The translations under genes and the position numbers were made by a program. The notes under the pieces were generated by a model. It made no database searches, was not told where the DNA came from, and worked only from the letters and a program-made list of their open reading frames with translations. DNA of 16,308 nt, from NCBI RefSeq assembly GCF_000003605.2, contig NW_003143300.1, positions 275,964 to 292,271 of the forward strand, read 5' to 3'. This DNA is from Saccoglossus kowalevskii. Lineage: Eukaryota; Hemichordata; Enteropneusta; Harrimaniidae. This document shows, piece after piece, positions 1 to 9,139 of the stretch. Numbering within the stretch: position 1 is the first letter of the stretch; every line of letters starts with the position of its first letter.

Positions 1-100
1 GGTTTTAGGTAAAACATAGGCACGCAGATGGGGTTTTAGGTAAAACATAGGCACGCAGATGGGGTTTTAGGTAAAACATAGGCACGCAGATGGGGTTTTA
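1..100. repeat. 31-bp tandem repeat, about 3.2 copies
   Basis: Three full units of exactly 31 bp start at 1, 32 and 63, and a fourth begins at 94 before the match fades into a diverged GGTTTTAC-rich stretch near 100-118. Each unit begins ggttttaggtaaaacatagg and ends in gcacgcagatgg. The full units are identical. Each contains the inverted repeat GTTTTA-gg-TAAAAC. The array touches the window edge, so its true length is unknown. Confidence 0.9.
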
Positions 101-118
101 CCTATTTGGTTTTACGCA

Positions 119-2499
119 GGCAACTTTATGTGATTTATTTTAGGGTAAACTCGACTATCAATAAACACCTGGTATAATTTTGATACTTGAAACCCATTGA
201 GTTTACTTATAAATCTTTAAGAAGAAATAGAAAAAAAACTATTTGTTAGGCTTCTTATTACTCCATATTATATTTACATTTGGAGTTTTATAATTCGGCA
301 TCAACTTATCAGTGAACGGTTAAATATAAAACTACTAGTCAAATTGAATTTTACATATTAGCTGAATGCCGGTTTTCGATTGTCAAGTTACTATTATAGT
401 ATTTCATTTCTGTCTTAAGGTATCTTCGGGTACGTTTCGCCGTTGCCAAATTACACCTGTCTCTTATAAAACTCAGCTCCATATCTATTACAAAGCCATC
501 AACAAATATAATGGAAAACATGGTGTACTGGTATATATAGGATTTATATATAGTAGCATATTTTGGGGTACATTTAAATGACTTACCTTACACGCTCTGC
601 AAATCAAAATGAATCACTGTAGACTGTGTGTCTCTGTAATAACGGTATAATACTTGGCAAAATCACGAGATCTCGCGGTATTGGCTGATGCGATCTCATC
701 ATTCTTATGGAAGCTAAAAATAGAAGGCAGTTTTTCACAGAAGCATAAGCGTTTGCCGAATTATTCTTATAATGCCATTTAATAAGCTTCTTCGCAGCTG
801 GTTTCCGGTTCCTTTTAAATGCCAGTTCTTACGTCAGATGTATTTCTTCTCTGTGCCGAGGACAGCAATATGGAATATAGACATGATTGAAATTATCACC
901 GTTACCAGAATGCTTTTATTTGTCATTTTGATATTACTGCCCACCTGTGTAAGGATACACAAGGTTTGCAACGGTGATGTGAAAAACAGGTAATACTGAA
1001 ATAGTTATCTGAGCGACATTAGACGTTTTAAAGAAACAGATTCTGAATTATTTTTGGATTACTTGAAATAAGCAACTGATGTTCAACTATTCATATGTTA
1101 CAATGTACTTATTTTGCAGTGTGATTGTGATTGTGTATTTCATCATAACAGCGGACATAGAACAAACCTGGATGGCAGTGAATTAACCATACCCTTTGGT
1201 ATAGGATGATTGATCTCGAAACAATACGTTGATTAATATTAATAAAATACCACTGGAGAACATTTGCGCCAATTCCAAACAACAATATTGTGATCGACTT
1301 TCGACGTCACTGTGGTGCGACACAGCAGTCGGATACAGAATTGTCGATGTAATAAAATAGCGATGTACATGTAGCTGGCATTAAAAAACCGTGTTCGCAA
1401 AACAAACTTTCGGACATAAATTGGAGCCGAGACATTGCAAATCATAACGGCAATGTCCCGCCTGGCGCAAAAAAAAACTAAAAGTCGAGGGAAATGACAA
1501 TAAATGAATGATATTAATCAACTGCCACGCCGGTCTTGGTGGGAACACAACTTGTTGCTAAAAAGTACCATGCTGTATGCTAATAGTAAAATTCTTCTGT
1601 CTCCACTTCACAAATGCTAGACGCCGATTAGTCAACAATTCAGGCCGTATGATAATTTCCATTCGGGGATCTAAACAGTATTTAACACTACTGCACTAGA
1701 ATTCAGTTATACGTGACTTAATATATCTGAATAGTTGCCATCAATCTATACAGCAAAGCTTTAGATTATCGGAAATAGTATTATAGGAGTTCAATGCCAT
1801 TTTCGGCATGTCATGCATTAAAATGGTGGCGATCTCCTTGGCAACAGATAATTAGGTTCACGAGATTTTTAATTATTCAGATATCCGTATCTTTCTGTTG
1901 AACACCCATACTCATCAAATAATATATAATTAAACGACATAAATGGTAGCTAATTTTGGTAATTGATTTCCTGCATATATTTTGTAATTGTCTACCCCTT
2001 TGAGAATCGTAGAAACAAAGCACGTTTTCAACACTGTGAGACCTTGATTTAAGAGTTGTAAGCAGCGTGTTGCCAAGACTATTCATAGCTATTGTTTACT
2101 GCCGAAGATAGTCTGTTTCATTTTGTTATACTTTTTTTTTTGAAGTTTTTATGTGTACATCTTTTAAAATATATTCAAGGTCTGGATTATTCTCTATTGT
2201 CTGCGACGAGAGAGAATCTAGAATTTGAAAATATTAACAATGTTTTGTAACAACAAGACTGTGTCTTTGGGAAGTCGCGTTAAAGGATGAGCTATATAAT
2301 TTACCGTTGCACGGATTGTAAATGTGAGATAATTAAACACTTTGTGTTGTACCCTCAGGAGATTACTAACAACTTGAAAGTACATGAAGTTGTCTTGCTT
2401 GGAGATTGCTGTAAGACATATGGGCGTCGGATAACAACAAATCGAAACCTAAAAATAGAGATAATATAAACAAGTCATGTATAAATTAAAGGAACATTG
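119..2499. other. AT-rich intergenic stretch, no assembled gene
   Basis: No reading frame here can be built into a gene. There are splice-like sites and short open pieces, mainly minus strand 614-713 and 833-944 and plus strand 883-989. The minus 833-944 piece has an in-frame TGA one base before its only good donor, and the other pieces do not join in phase. Small perfect palindromes occur, such as CGAGATCTCG at 666-675. I see no RNA gene or recognisable mobile element. Confidence 0.5.
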
Positions 2500-2505
2500 T
2501 TTATT
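2500..2505 (-). terminator. Possible polyadenylation signal AATAAA of the LU gene
   Basis: AATAAA on the minus strand begins two bases after the TAG stop codon of the LU-domain gene. Position and strand fit a poly(A) signal, though it would give a very short 3' UTR. In AT-rich DNA the hexamer also occurs by chance. Confidence 0.35.
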
Positions 2506-2506
2506 G

Positions 2507-4181
2507 CTAAATATGGTTTGTTCTGGCGACACATAGCTGATTTTTAAATGATAATAAAAAACACAACACCGAAAACATAAATGGTTGGGAAACGGTTGAT
2601 CTTGGTGCACTACTCGGCTGGCATTGTGGAAGTGCTTTCGGATCATCTATGTCATACTGCCAGAGATTGATGGAAGGCAAATCGACATGATTATCTAAAT
2701 ATTCATTACATCCGGGACCTGTGCGGTTGTCATGGCAGCAGTAGGAACATAGACTACCAGGAACAGGAGCATCGCCATGTTGGTAGCAACCCCAGAGCTC
2801 TTCTGTTTCGTTAAAACAACTGGCCTGAAAGGGAAAGGAATTTATAAGTCAGTCGGGTATGTTGAAGTGTTGTTTCTCTGCTCTAATATATTTCCCGGTA
2901 TATGGATAGGTGAGGATTGGATTTCACAATTCAAGTACAGTGACATTTCAATCAACTTTAATTAAGCAATCAACTTCAGAAAAAGACCATTTCCAGCGAC
3001 ACTAGTACACCTTGGACAAGATTCCGTGGTTCATGTATATAGTTGAAATATACGTCACTGAACTCTGACATCGCATAAGAACACTTTCTACAGTCAAACT
3101 TACCCGTTCCATGCACCCTTTCTCTTCAATTCTGTACCCATTGCCTCCGAAGTTATACCTCACTCTGGAGTAGCATACGGGGTCTTCCATGTTTATGTCA
3201 CAGTGTTTCACTCGGCGTAGCCCGGATGTAGAGTGCTAAAAATAAGACAGCAGAACAAATTACGTCATGAATTGTTACACTTACCAAAAACAACGATTCA
3301 GAAAAAAAAGTTATAATGTAAATGCTCACGTGGTTGCACTCGTGATTATCAGTTTGCTCCTCGCATTTGTAGCACCATAGATCCCCTTGGAGATCTATGG
3401 TATCGTTCCAGTTGTTTGGGAATGGTAATTCGACGAATGAAGGGACAGCCAGTTCGTTACATCCGGGACCTTCATCTGGACAACAGTAATGGCAGTAAAG
3501 ACCTGCGTTTGGCGTTGATTCATTACAGGTGCTGTATTCGGGGTCAGAAATCTGTGACGTGGTGATGTTTACACATTCAGACTGCGAAATATAAAATTTG
3601 ACAAAAACGAAAAAAAATGACCAACTTCAAGAGATGACTTGATTGGGAGTTTCGTTGACAATGTTGTAAATGCTCAAATAAAATTGGCTTGCATGGTTTC
3701 CTCGTATAATTTGTAGTTATGTGGTTATGTGGGCCATACTTCTTCATACTTCTCACTTCTAAGTTGTACAAAGTTGGCGAAGCATCGATTTCAAGTGATA
3801 TGTCTAATTAAGAGTGGGGCTCAACATGCCAAACATTTCCAACTATTTCCGAATATCCAACTCTTCTCTCGAATTAAAGGGCGGCAGTCGTCGTGTCGCG
3901 TCCTGTTCGATATGGGACTCATAGCGACATATACAACGCGTGTAAAATACATTGTTTATTTACATGAAATTCGAAGACGCGCTGCGCGACGACCACCGCG
4001 CTTTAATGTTATTCCATACCCGTTCTATGCATCCCTTGTTTTCGATTCTATATCCACCGCCACGTCTGTTATATCGTATATCAGTGTAGCATACAGGGTC
4101 GTCCATGGCTTCACAGAGTACGCTACTCACCCCGTCGACTCCCTGAATTTGACGTAAATAAACAAACAAATAAATAAATAA

Positions 4182-4252
<71 letters not shown>

Positions 4253-4780
4253 ATTAATTAATTAATTAATTAATTAATTAATAAATAGGACGAGGATGTG
4301 AGCTTACTGTGTTACATCGTTCATTGTCTGTTTCTTCTGAACAACTAAAACACCATTCCAATGAGTATCGCGATGATGTCGGCGTTTCCTCGGCTGTCAA
4401 TGAACCATGCTCCATCAGCGAAGGACTATGTTTTGCCGCCAAACTGTGTCGGATATGGTCCCACCGGTGCGGCCATGCTGCAGTGTCAAATTCATTTGAT
4501 TGGTGTGCCGTAACTGTTGACAATTCTGAAACAAAACATTATTTTATTTATACAGATGGTGGAAATAGAACGAAGTGATATAAATACAAGCGTCGCGCAC
4601 ATTGAGAGCTACCATGTGAAAGAGCCGGGACAAAGGAACGGGATGCCCGTTCCGGACATTTCATAAGTTGGGTTAAGTGTGTCAAGTCTCAACGTCACGC
4701 GGGTTTCAGTCATTATTTAACTTACCAATTACTACAAGGAAACTGCAAAACCTCACAACAAATTGTCGATGAAAATTCAT
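2507..4780 (-). CDS. Secreted/GPI-anchored protein with two Ly6/uPAR (LU) domains
   Basis: Six coding exons on the minus strand: 4780-4726, 4525-4308, 4142-4020, 3581-3330, 3235-3104 and 2824-2507. They join through GT-AG introns into 365 codons plus TAG. The ATG at 4780 follows an in-frame TAG and opens a hydrophobic signal peptide (core FLVVI, residues 14-18). A linker runs to about residue 75. Domain 1 (76-175) has Cys 77, 80, 89, 101, 109, 129, 135, 151, 162, 165, 166 and 173. Domain 2 (201-300) has Cys 202, 205, 214, 228, 237, 257, 263, 273, 286, 289, 290 and 299. Both start WCxxC, share DPVCY, GYRIE and KGC, and end in CC...GCNE, the LU/three-finger signature. N-glycosylation sequons lie at 137, 152, 191, 265 and 293. 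The C-terminal hydrophobic run (about 342-353) suggests a GPI signal, but 12 more polar residues follow, so a short membrane anchor is possible. LU proteins usually act at the cell surface as receptors or modulators; the ligand here is unknown. The first intron is phase 1, the rest phase 0. Confidence 0.85.
4155..4287. repeat. (AAAT)n / (AATT)n microsatellite inside an LU-gene intron
   Basis: About 100 bp of AAAT repeats (with AAAC at the left edge) pass into about 30 bp of TTAA/AATT repeats. The block fills most of the 165-bp intron between exons 4525-4308 and 4142-4020. In the transcript it reads as UUUA repeats ending about 13 bases before the 3' splice site, so it supplies most of the U-rich sequence upstream of that acceptor. 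Confidence 0.95.
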
Positions 4781-6215
4781 GTCGTTTGACTAGCTCGGCA
4801 TGTCCATGTATGCATTTGATAGAACTACCTTTCTTTGTTATTCGCCAAAGCTTTGTTTGCGTCACAGTATGAACGCGGGCAGAAATTCGTTCTTTCGTTC
4901 TGTCAAGTTCGAACTCATGACACGCGTAACCCGTGGAACACGCTGAGTACACACGACTAGCGCCGGGAGAGTATTCAATGTGCAAACGAACGGACACGAA
5001 TGAATCTTCAATTTTTTAGTTAGAACAATAAATTTTGTAATACTATTTTCGCAAAACAAAAAAAAACCTCGATCATGAGAACATATTATCCCGACATTTT
5101 TTTCTGCTGCTGGTATTACTATACAATACATGAGATTATATATGTAAATTATATGGATAATATTGAAAAAACAGCAATTCGAAGTAATCATCACAAGAAC
5201 CACAAAGAATAGTCCCGCACAAACGGTTGCCGGTTTCACTTTGGTCTTTCAATCTTGAATGTCGTCAACATAATAGATTTGTTGTAAACTTTATAGGACG
5301 ACCAAGCGTGTTTCGATTTTTGGGAATCAGATTTTGCCTGGTGATTTGCCCTCTCGATAGTCGATTTTTAAAATATGCATGAAAGGGGATACTTTTGATT
5401 TTACAGAACACTCACGCCTTATCTCTGACACAAGTCCTCGGAAATCTGTGACCTACAGAAACGCACAGAATTTAGAAAGACTCTCTTTTTTGTTAATTGC
5501 ACCGTGTCTTATTTCCATGTATACGGCCTATACATACATACATATTGTGTTGAGCATGTATTCCGCTAAACGGATGGGAAAGCAGCGTAATTCATAGTCA
5601 CATTGAGAATAGAGAAATAAGACTATACGCGAAAAGAACCCATGTGTCGAGTATATACTGCCACCAGAGGGCGTTCCGTGCAACTGGAGCCAACTGCCAG
5701 TGGGGCGCCCAAGTTGTACCAGACTACTTCGTTCGGACCGATACGCTTGTTGGTATGCGTGTTATTGAGACTAGAAATATCAACAACTACAGAACACATT
5801 TAATAATGTATCTGTCAATACAAAACAAAAAATGTGCAGCCTTACAATAACTCATTGGTTTGATGATCGATTTGGGGGATCGGAAATCTCAAATTTCTCG
5901 GTCATCAAGAACATGTTTTTTATTGTAAGAAACGATGTTTATAAATTGTTACATAAAATCTGTCACATCTGTATATTGTAGAAAGTCATTGACCCCAAAA
6001 CTCAGTCTGGACAAAAAAAAAAGTGTTCTTCGAAAATTTCAGGTTAAATGAAGAATGTATAGATTTCGATAGGTTTATCCATTATTGGTCCGGTTATCAC
6101 CATCACAATTTTCCTAGCAAAAATACCTTAACGAGGCAATATAAATTTAGACACTTATAAATAGGCATGTTGATATTTTTTTTTAAAGTATGACAATATT
6201 TCTACGATATTTCAA
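4781..6215. other. Intergenic region between the two minus-strand genes
   Basis: This holds the presumed promoter and 5' UTR of the LU gene (just above 4780) and DNA downstream of the next gene. Several frames stay open for 60-125 codons, but none combines an ATG, good splice signals and protein-like composition. No TATA box can be assigned with confidence. One strong CTCF-like match lies at 5659-5677. Confidence 0.5.
5659..5677 (+). promoter_or_regulatory. CTCF-like motif
   Basis: The sequence tgccaccagagggcgttc contains CCACCAGAGGGCG, which fits the conserved animal CTCF core CCASYAGRKGGCRS through 13 positions. It lies between the LU gene and the orphan 356-residue gene. The match is seen directly; binding is inference. 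Confidence 0.35.
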
Positions 6216-6221
6216 TTTATT
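6216..6221 (-). terminator. Possible polyadenylation signal AATAAA of the 356-aa gene
   Basis: This is the nearest clear minus-strand AATAAA downstream of the stop codon at 6425, about 200 bases away, a usual 3' UTR length. It is assigned by position only. Confidence 0.3.
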
Positions 6222-6424
6222 TCCTTGAAGCACAGTATAAAGGCGTATATTCATAGATGATTTGGGTTGGCAGATTTTAAGTCGGATAAAACCATCTTCT
6301 GGTATTTGAAGTCACTGTTAACAATCAATCCATTAACACACATTACAACACTATAAGCATATATTTTGGTCTGTAATAGCGAAAGACTGATCTTCGAATC
6401 TTTGCTTCATAAAAACTATTTATC

Positions 6425-7601
6425 TTAAAGTTCATTTGATTCTTCTTGTTCATCTGCCCAGATTGTGTTATCAATCATTTCTCGTAGATACGATAGATGC
6501 TCTTTTAAATAGTCTGATTCGTCAATTTCCTTGGAACTGAGTTTTTTCACGGTTACCATGTCAACGAACAACACCTTTGATAACAACAACATGGCCTTTG
6601 CATGGTCAATTAATCCGGCCTGAAAAATATAATATGATTTACAAGGATGAGACAATATTATCTGAGATACAAAACTGGAGAAAGCGGAAACTTATGTACT
6701 CTAGGTGACGTTATTTATTTATTACCTCGATATAATCTCTAACTTTAAGTAACTGTTTTCTGATGTCTTTGAGTTGATCAGAAACATCCAACGTCCCACA
6801 ACCGGGAGCTTTTATTTTATATCCGCTGTAGAACTGTTTCAATCTGTCCATATCGTCGTCATCGTCATCGAAGGGCGTCATTTCAGGCTCTATCCTGTAC
6901 ACCCTCAAGCAAAATTCTGTACTGTACCGATTTACTAACATACTCTTCGTGAACGATCCCGGTATTGGTTTGGCACGAGGCAGAAGGCGAGCATCTCTGC
7001 TAAGTACTACTTCTCGGTTTTTCATTTCCAACGGCACGTGCTTTGACATATCCATCCAGTGCAATTTTTCAGCAGTGCCGATCCAAATGTAGAAGCTCCA
7101 CTTACATCTTCGTTCGAGGATGAGGTATGCTAACCTTGTCATGTCTAAGCGCATCGATCTTTTATCAGGCTCGTACCCTCTGCTCGATTTTCTAAGCATA
7201 ATAGATGTGATGGGCATTTCTCGTGGTTTCGTCTTAGAAACCAGTAAATCTATTTTAGGACACACGTTTGTCTCTCCTATCAAATATCGCAATGATGGGT
7301 GTTCATACTCCAGAATGACCTTGTTCGACGAAACGTTTGTTTGTTGGTCCATTAAATAGGTGACTATTTCGTACAAACGACCCTGGATGAATTTAGCATC
7401 TTTTAGAAGCTCTTCTTTTCCACGTTTAATGTCTTGAGCAATTATGCCATGCAGTGCTACACATGCATCATGTACAAGTTTCTCACTATACTGGTAAGTG
7501 TCGCTCATAACTACCGGTATGTCGACCGTTTGTACAAGCTGCGGGTGTTCTCGTTCCACCAGTTCCCGTCCCATATCACAGTTTACATTGTATTGAGCCA
7601 T
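6425..7601 (-). CDS. Unrecognised 356-residue protein with acidic run
   Basis: Two coding exons, 7601-6726 and 6619-6425, join in phase 0 through a 106-bp intron (donor GAG|gtaata, acceptor tttttcag|GCC). The start is the ATG at 7601: it sits in a perfect GCCACCATGG context, and tttcatttcag lies 22 bases upstream, so the 5' UTR is probably spliced. An earlier in-frame ATG at 7649 would lie inside that intron. I recognise no family. Visible features are a helical Lys/Glu-rich stretch (about 38-85), an aromatic patch around 168-182 (KWSFYIWIG, then LHWMDM), a strand-like segment (229-236), six Asp in a row (245-250), and amphipathic helices near the C-terminus (about 274-340). There is no signal peptide or membrane span, so a cytosolic or nuclear protein is likely. 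The even codon use and clean splice sites support a real gene. No neighbour hints at its job. Confidence 0.8.
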
Positions 7602-8496
7602 GGTGGCCACTACACTGAAATGAAATGAAATGGAGCTGTATTTCTTCATCGAATATGCGCATCACTAATGCTTTACTGGAACATAACTAGAATTCAAAGA
7701 GAGTAAGTAGTACAATTGGGCCATGTTTATATTGCGATCCAGATCAATCCAGTTTTATTAAATTCTTAATTTAGATTGTATAAACGCTGAGTAACTTGTA
7801 CCAGCTTGATCACCTGACGATAGTCATGTTTGCGGCCGCGCAATAAATTTCGTTGATTGGATCGATGAAGCACAGTTACTGAATATATTTATATATGCAA
7901 TGTATACATGTAACTATAACAACCGGTATGAATCAATGATATAATGACATGAATATATTTTCAGCATAAAGATACTGGCCAGTTTGAATGTATAATATTA
8001 GCTATACACACATGTTCGACATTTAGGACTATCATCAATATAATTTACTAAACGATGGCGGTGTGTGGTAACGCTCGTTACGTTGACCGAGACGAAATTT
8101 TTTGCCCAATGATGTTTTCAACCATCAATGTAACCTGAAAATATCGTCACGTGATCCCTATAAATATGAAGCATATTGTTGCCGAGGTAGCGGGAACTCA
8201 AAAAAATATAAAGGCGCTAATAACATACATATAAATCATAAACTAACACCGACAAACGATTACGCAGACAACGTGAATATACGAACCGATTGTGTTCATA
8301 TAGCAGTCCAATACACGGAACACAACAAGAGTGTATCAGTTATATGTCGAGTCAGGAAGGGGATTGAACAGGGTCGATAGGTGTGATGAATTATGGGTAG
8401 TTCAATTTAATATACATTTGAAATGTACAATCGCATATCAGTCTTACATGTATTGTATATTATATATATTGTTGTAAAATCATTACCAGTTACGCT
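7602..8496. promoter_or_regulatory. Upstream/5' UTR region of the 356-aa gene
   Basis: A 3' splice acceptor on the minus strand near 7624 implies one or more noncoding first exons further up, but I could not settle the donor. CAG|GTGATC near 7813 is one candidate. At 8068-8081 lies the inverted repeat GTAACG-ct-CGTTAC, and at 8147-8154 the palindrome TCACGTGA, an E-box. A plus-strand frame at 8102-8380 stays open for 92 codons but has no ATG start and no recognisable family. Confidence 0.35.
8147..8154. promoter_or_regulatory. E-box palindrome TCACGTGA
   Basis: CACGTG with T and A flanks is the form preferred by USF/MITF/TFEB-type bHLH-zipper factors in animals. It lies about 550 bp upstream of the start codon of the minus-strand 356-residue gene, so a promoter role is possible but unproven. 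Confidence 0.3.
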
Positions 8497-8587
8497 GATT
8501 CCGTCGATGAATGTGAAATTAACACCAATTACGTCGATGGATTTAAAATTACACCAAGTATTCCGTCAGTGGTTGTGAGATTAACAC
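8497..8587. repeat. Degenerate ~30-bp tandem repeat, three copies
   Basis: Three diverged units of about 31, 29 and 32 bp start near 8497, 8527 and 8556. They share a core of the type TTCCGTCGATG...GAAATTAACACC. It is distinct in sequence from the 28-bp array that begins 200 bp further on. Confidence 0.6.
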
Positions 8588-8792
8588 ATGTTAGATGGTC
8601 CGGCTTCTTTATTGGACTATTGTGACGCAATTTACCTTATTATATGTGGTGTCGCTAGATCGATAATAATATAATGCCTGATGAATTAATGTAGTTTCCA
8701 CAAACAACAACTTTTTTTGCATTTATGTATATTTATAATTATCAACACTAAGTTCCAATATACATATTATTAACTTTCCACATGCACGTATT

Positions 8793-9139
8793 AAATCGGG
8801 GCACAGCGGCGTCACCGTACAAATCGGCGCACAGCGGCGTTACCGTCAAAATCGGCGTCACCATACAAATCGGGACACAGCGTCACCGTACAAATCGGGG
8901 CACAGCGGCGTCACCGTACAAATCGGGGCACAGCATCACCTACAAATCGGGACACAGCGGCGTCACCGTGCAAATCGCCGCATAGCGGCGTCACTGTACA
9001 AATCGGGGCCCAGCGGCGTCACCGTACAAATCGGGACACAGTGGCGTCACCGTACAAATCGGCGCACAGCGGCTTCACCGTAAAAATCGGCGCACAGCGG
9101 CGTCACTGTACAAATGGGTGCACAGCGGCGTCACCGTAC
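8793..9139. repeat. 28-bp CpG-rich minisatellite, 13 units
   Basis: Thirteen consecutive units, ten of exactly 28 bp and three shortened (18, 25 and 24 bp at units 3, 4 and 6). The unit begins aaatcggggcacagcggcgt and ends caccgtac. Each intact unit has about four CpG dinucleotides, unlike the AT-rich surroundings. The deletions break any reading frame, so the array is noncoding. Confidence 0.95.

Noticed and set aside
1-100. CRISPR array
   Set aside because: Units are identical along their whole 31 bp with no unique spacers, and the genome is eukaryotic.
883-989. Signal-peptide-like plus-strand first exon followed by donor AG|gtaata
   Set aside because: Joining it to the acceptor at about 1120 gives a 57-residue hydrophobic peptide that stops at once; no credible gene results.
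3729-4157. 142-codon open frame on the plus strand
   Set aside because: It is the antisense of a real LU exon (4142-4020) and its intron; the minus strand explains the sequence with cysteine spacing and splice sites.
4309-4578. 89-codon plus-strand frame
   Set aside because: Antisense of LU exon 4525-4308.
4906-4916. tRNA T-loop-like GTTCGAACTC
   Set aside because: It is a small palindrome; no acceptor stem, D-arm or anticodon arm can be drawn around it.
4862-5239. 125-codon minus-strand frame with a signal-peptide-like start
   Set aside because: It starts with GTG, not ATG. The only phase-1 donor would create TAA when joined to the next LU exon, whereas the ATG at 4780 joins cleanly.
8102-8380. 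92-codon plus-strand frame
   Set aside because: Starts with TTG, no recognisable domain, and lies where the minus-strand gene's promoter is expected; kept only as a note.
8782-8985. 67-codon frame through the 28-bp repeat
   Set aside because: Array deletions of 10, 3 and 4 bp shift the frame; it is repeat DNA read by chance.
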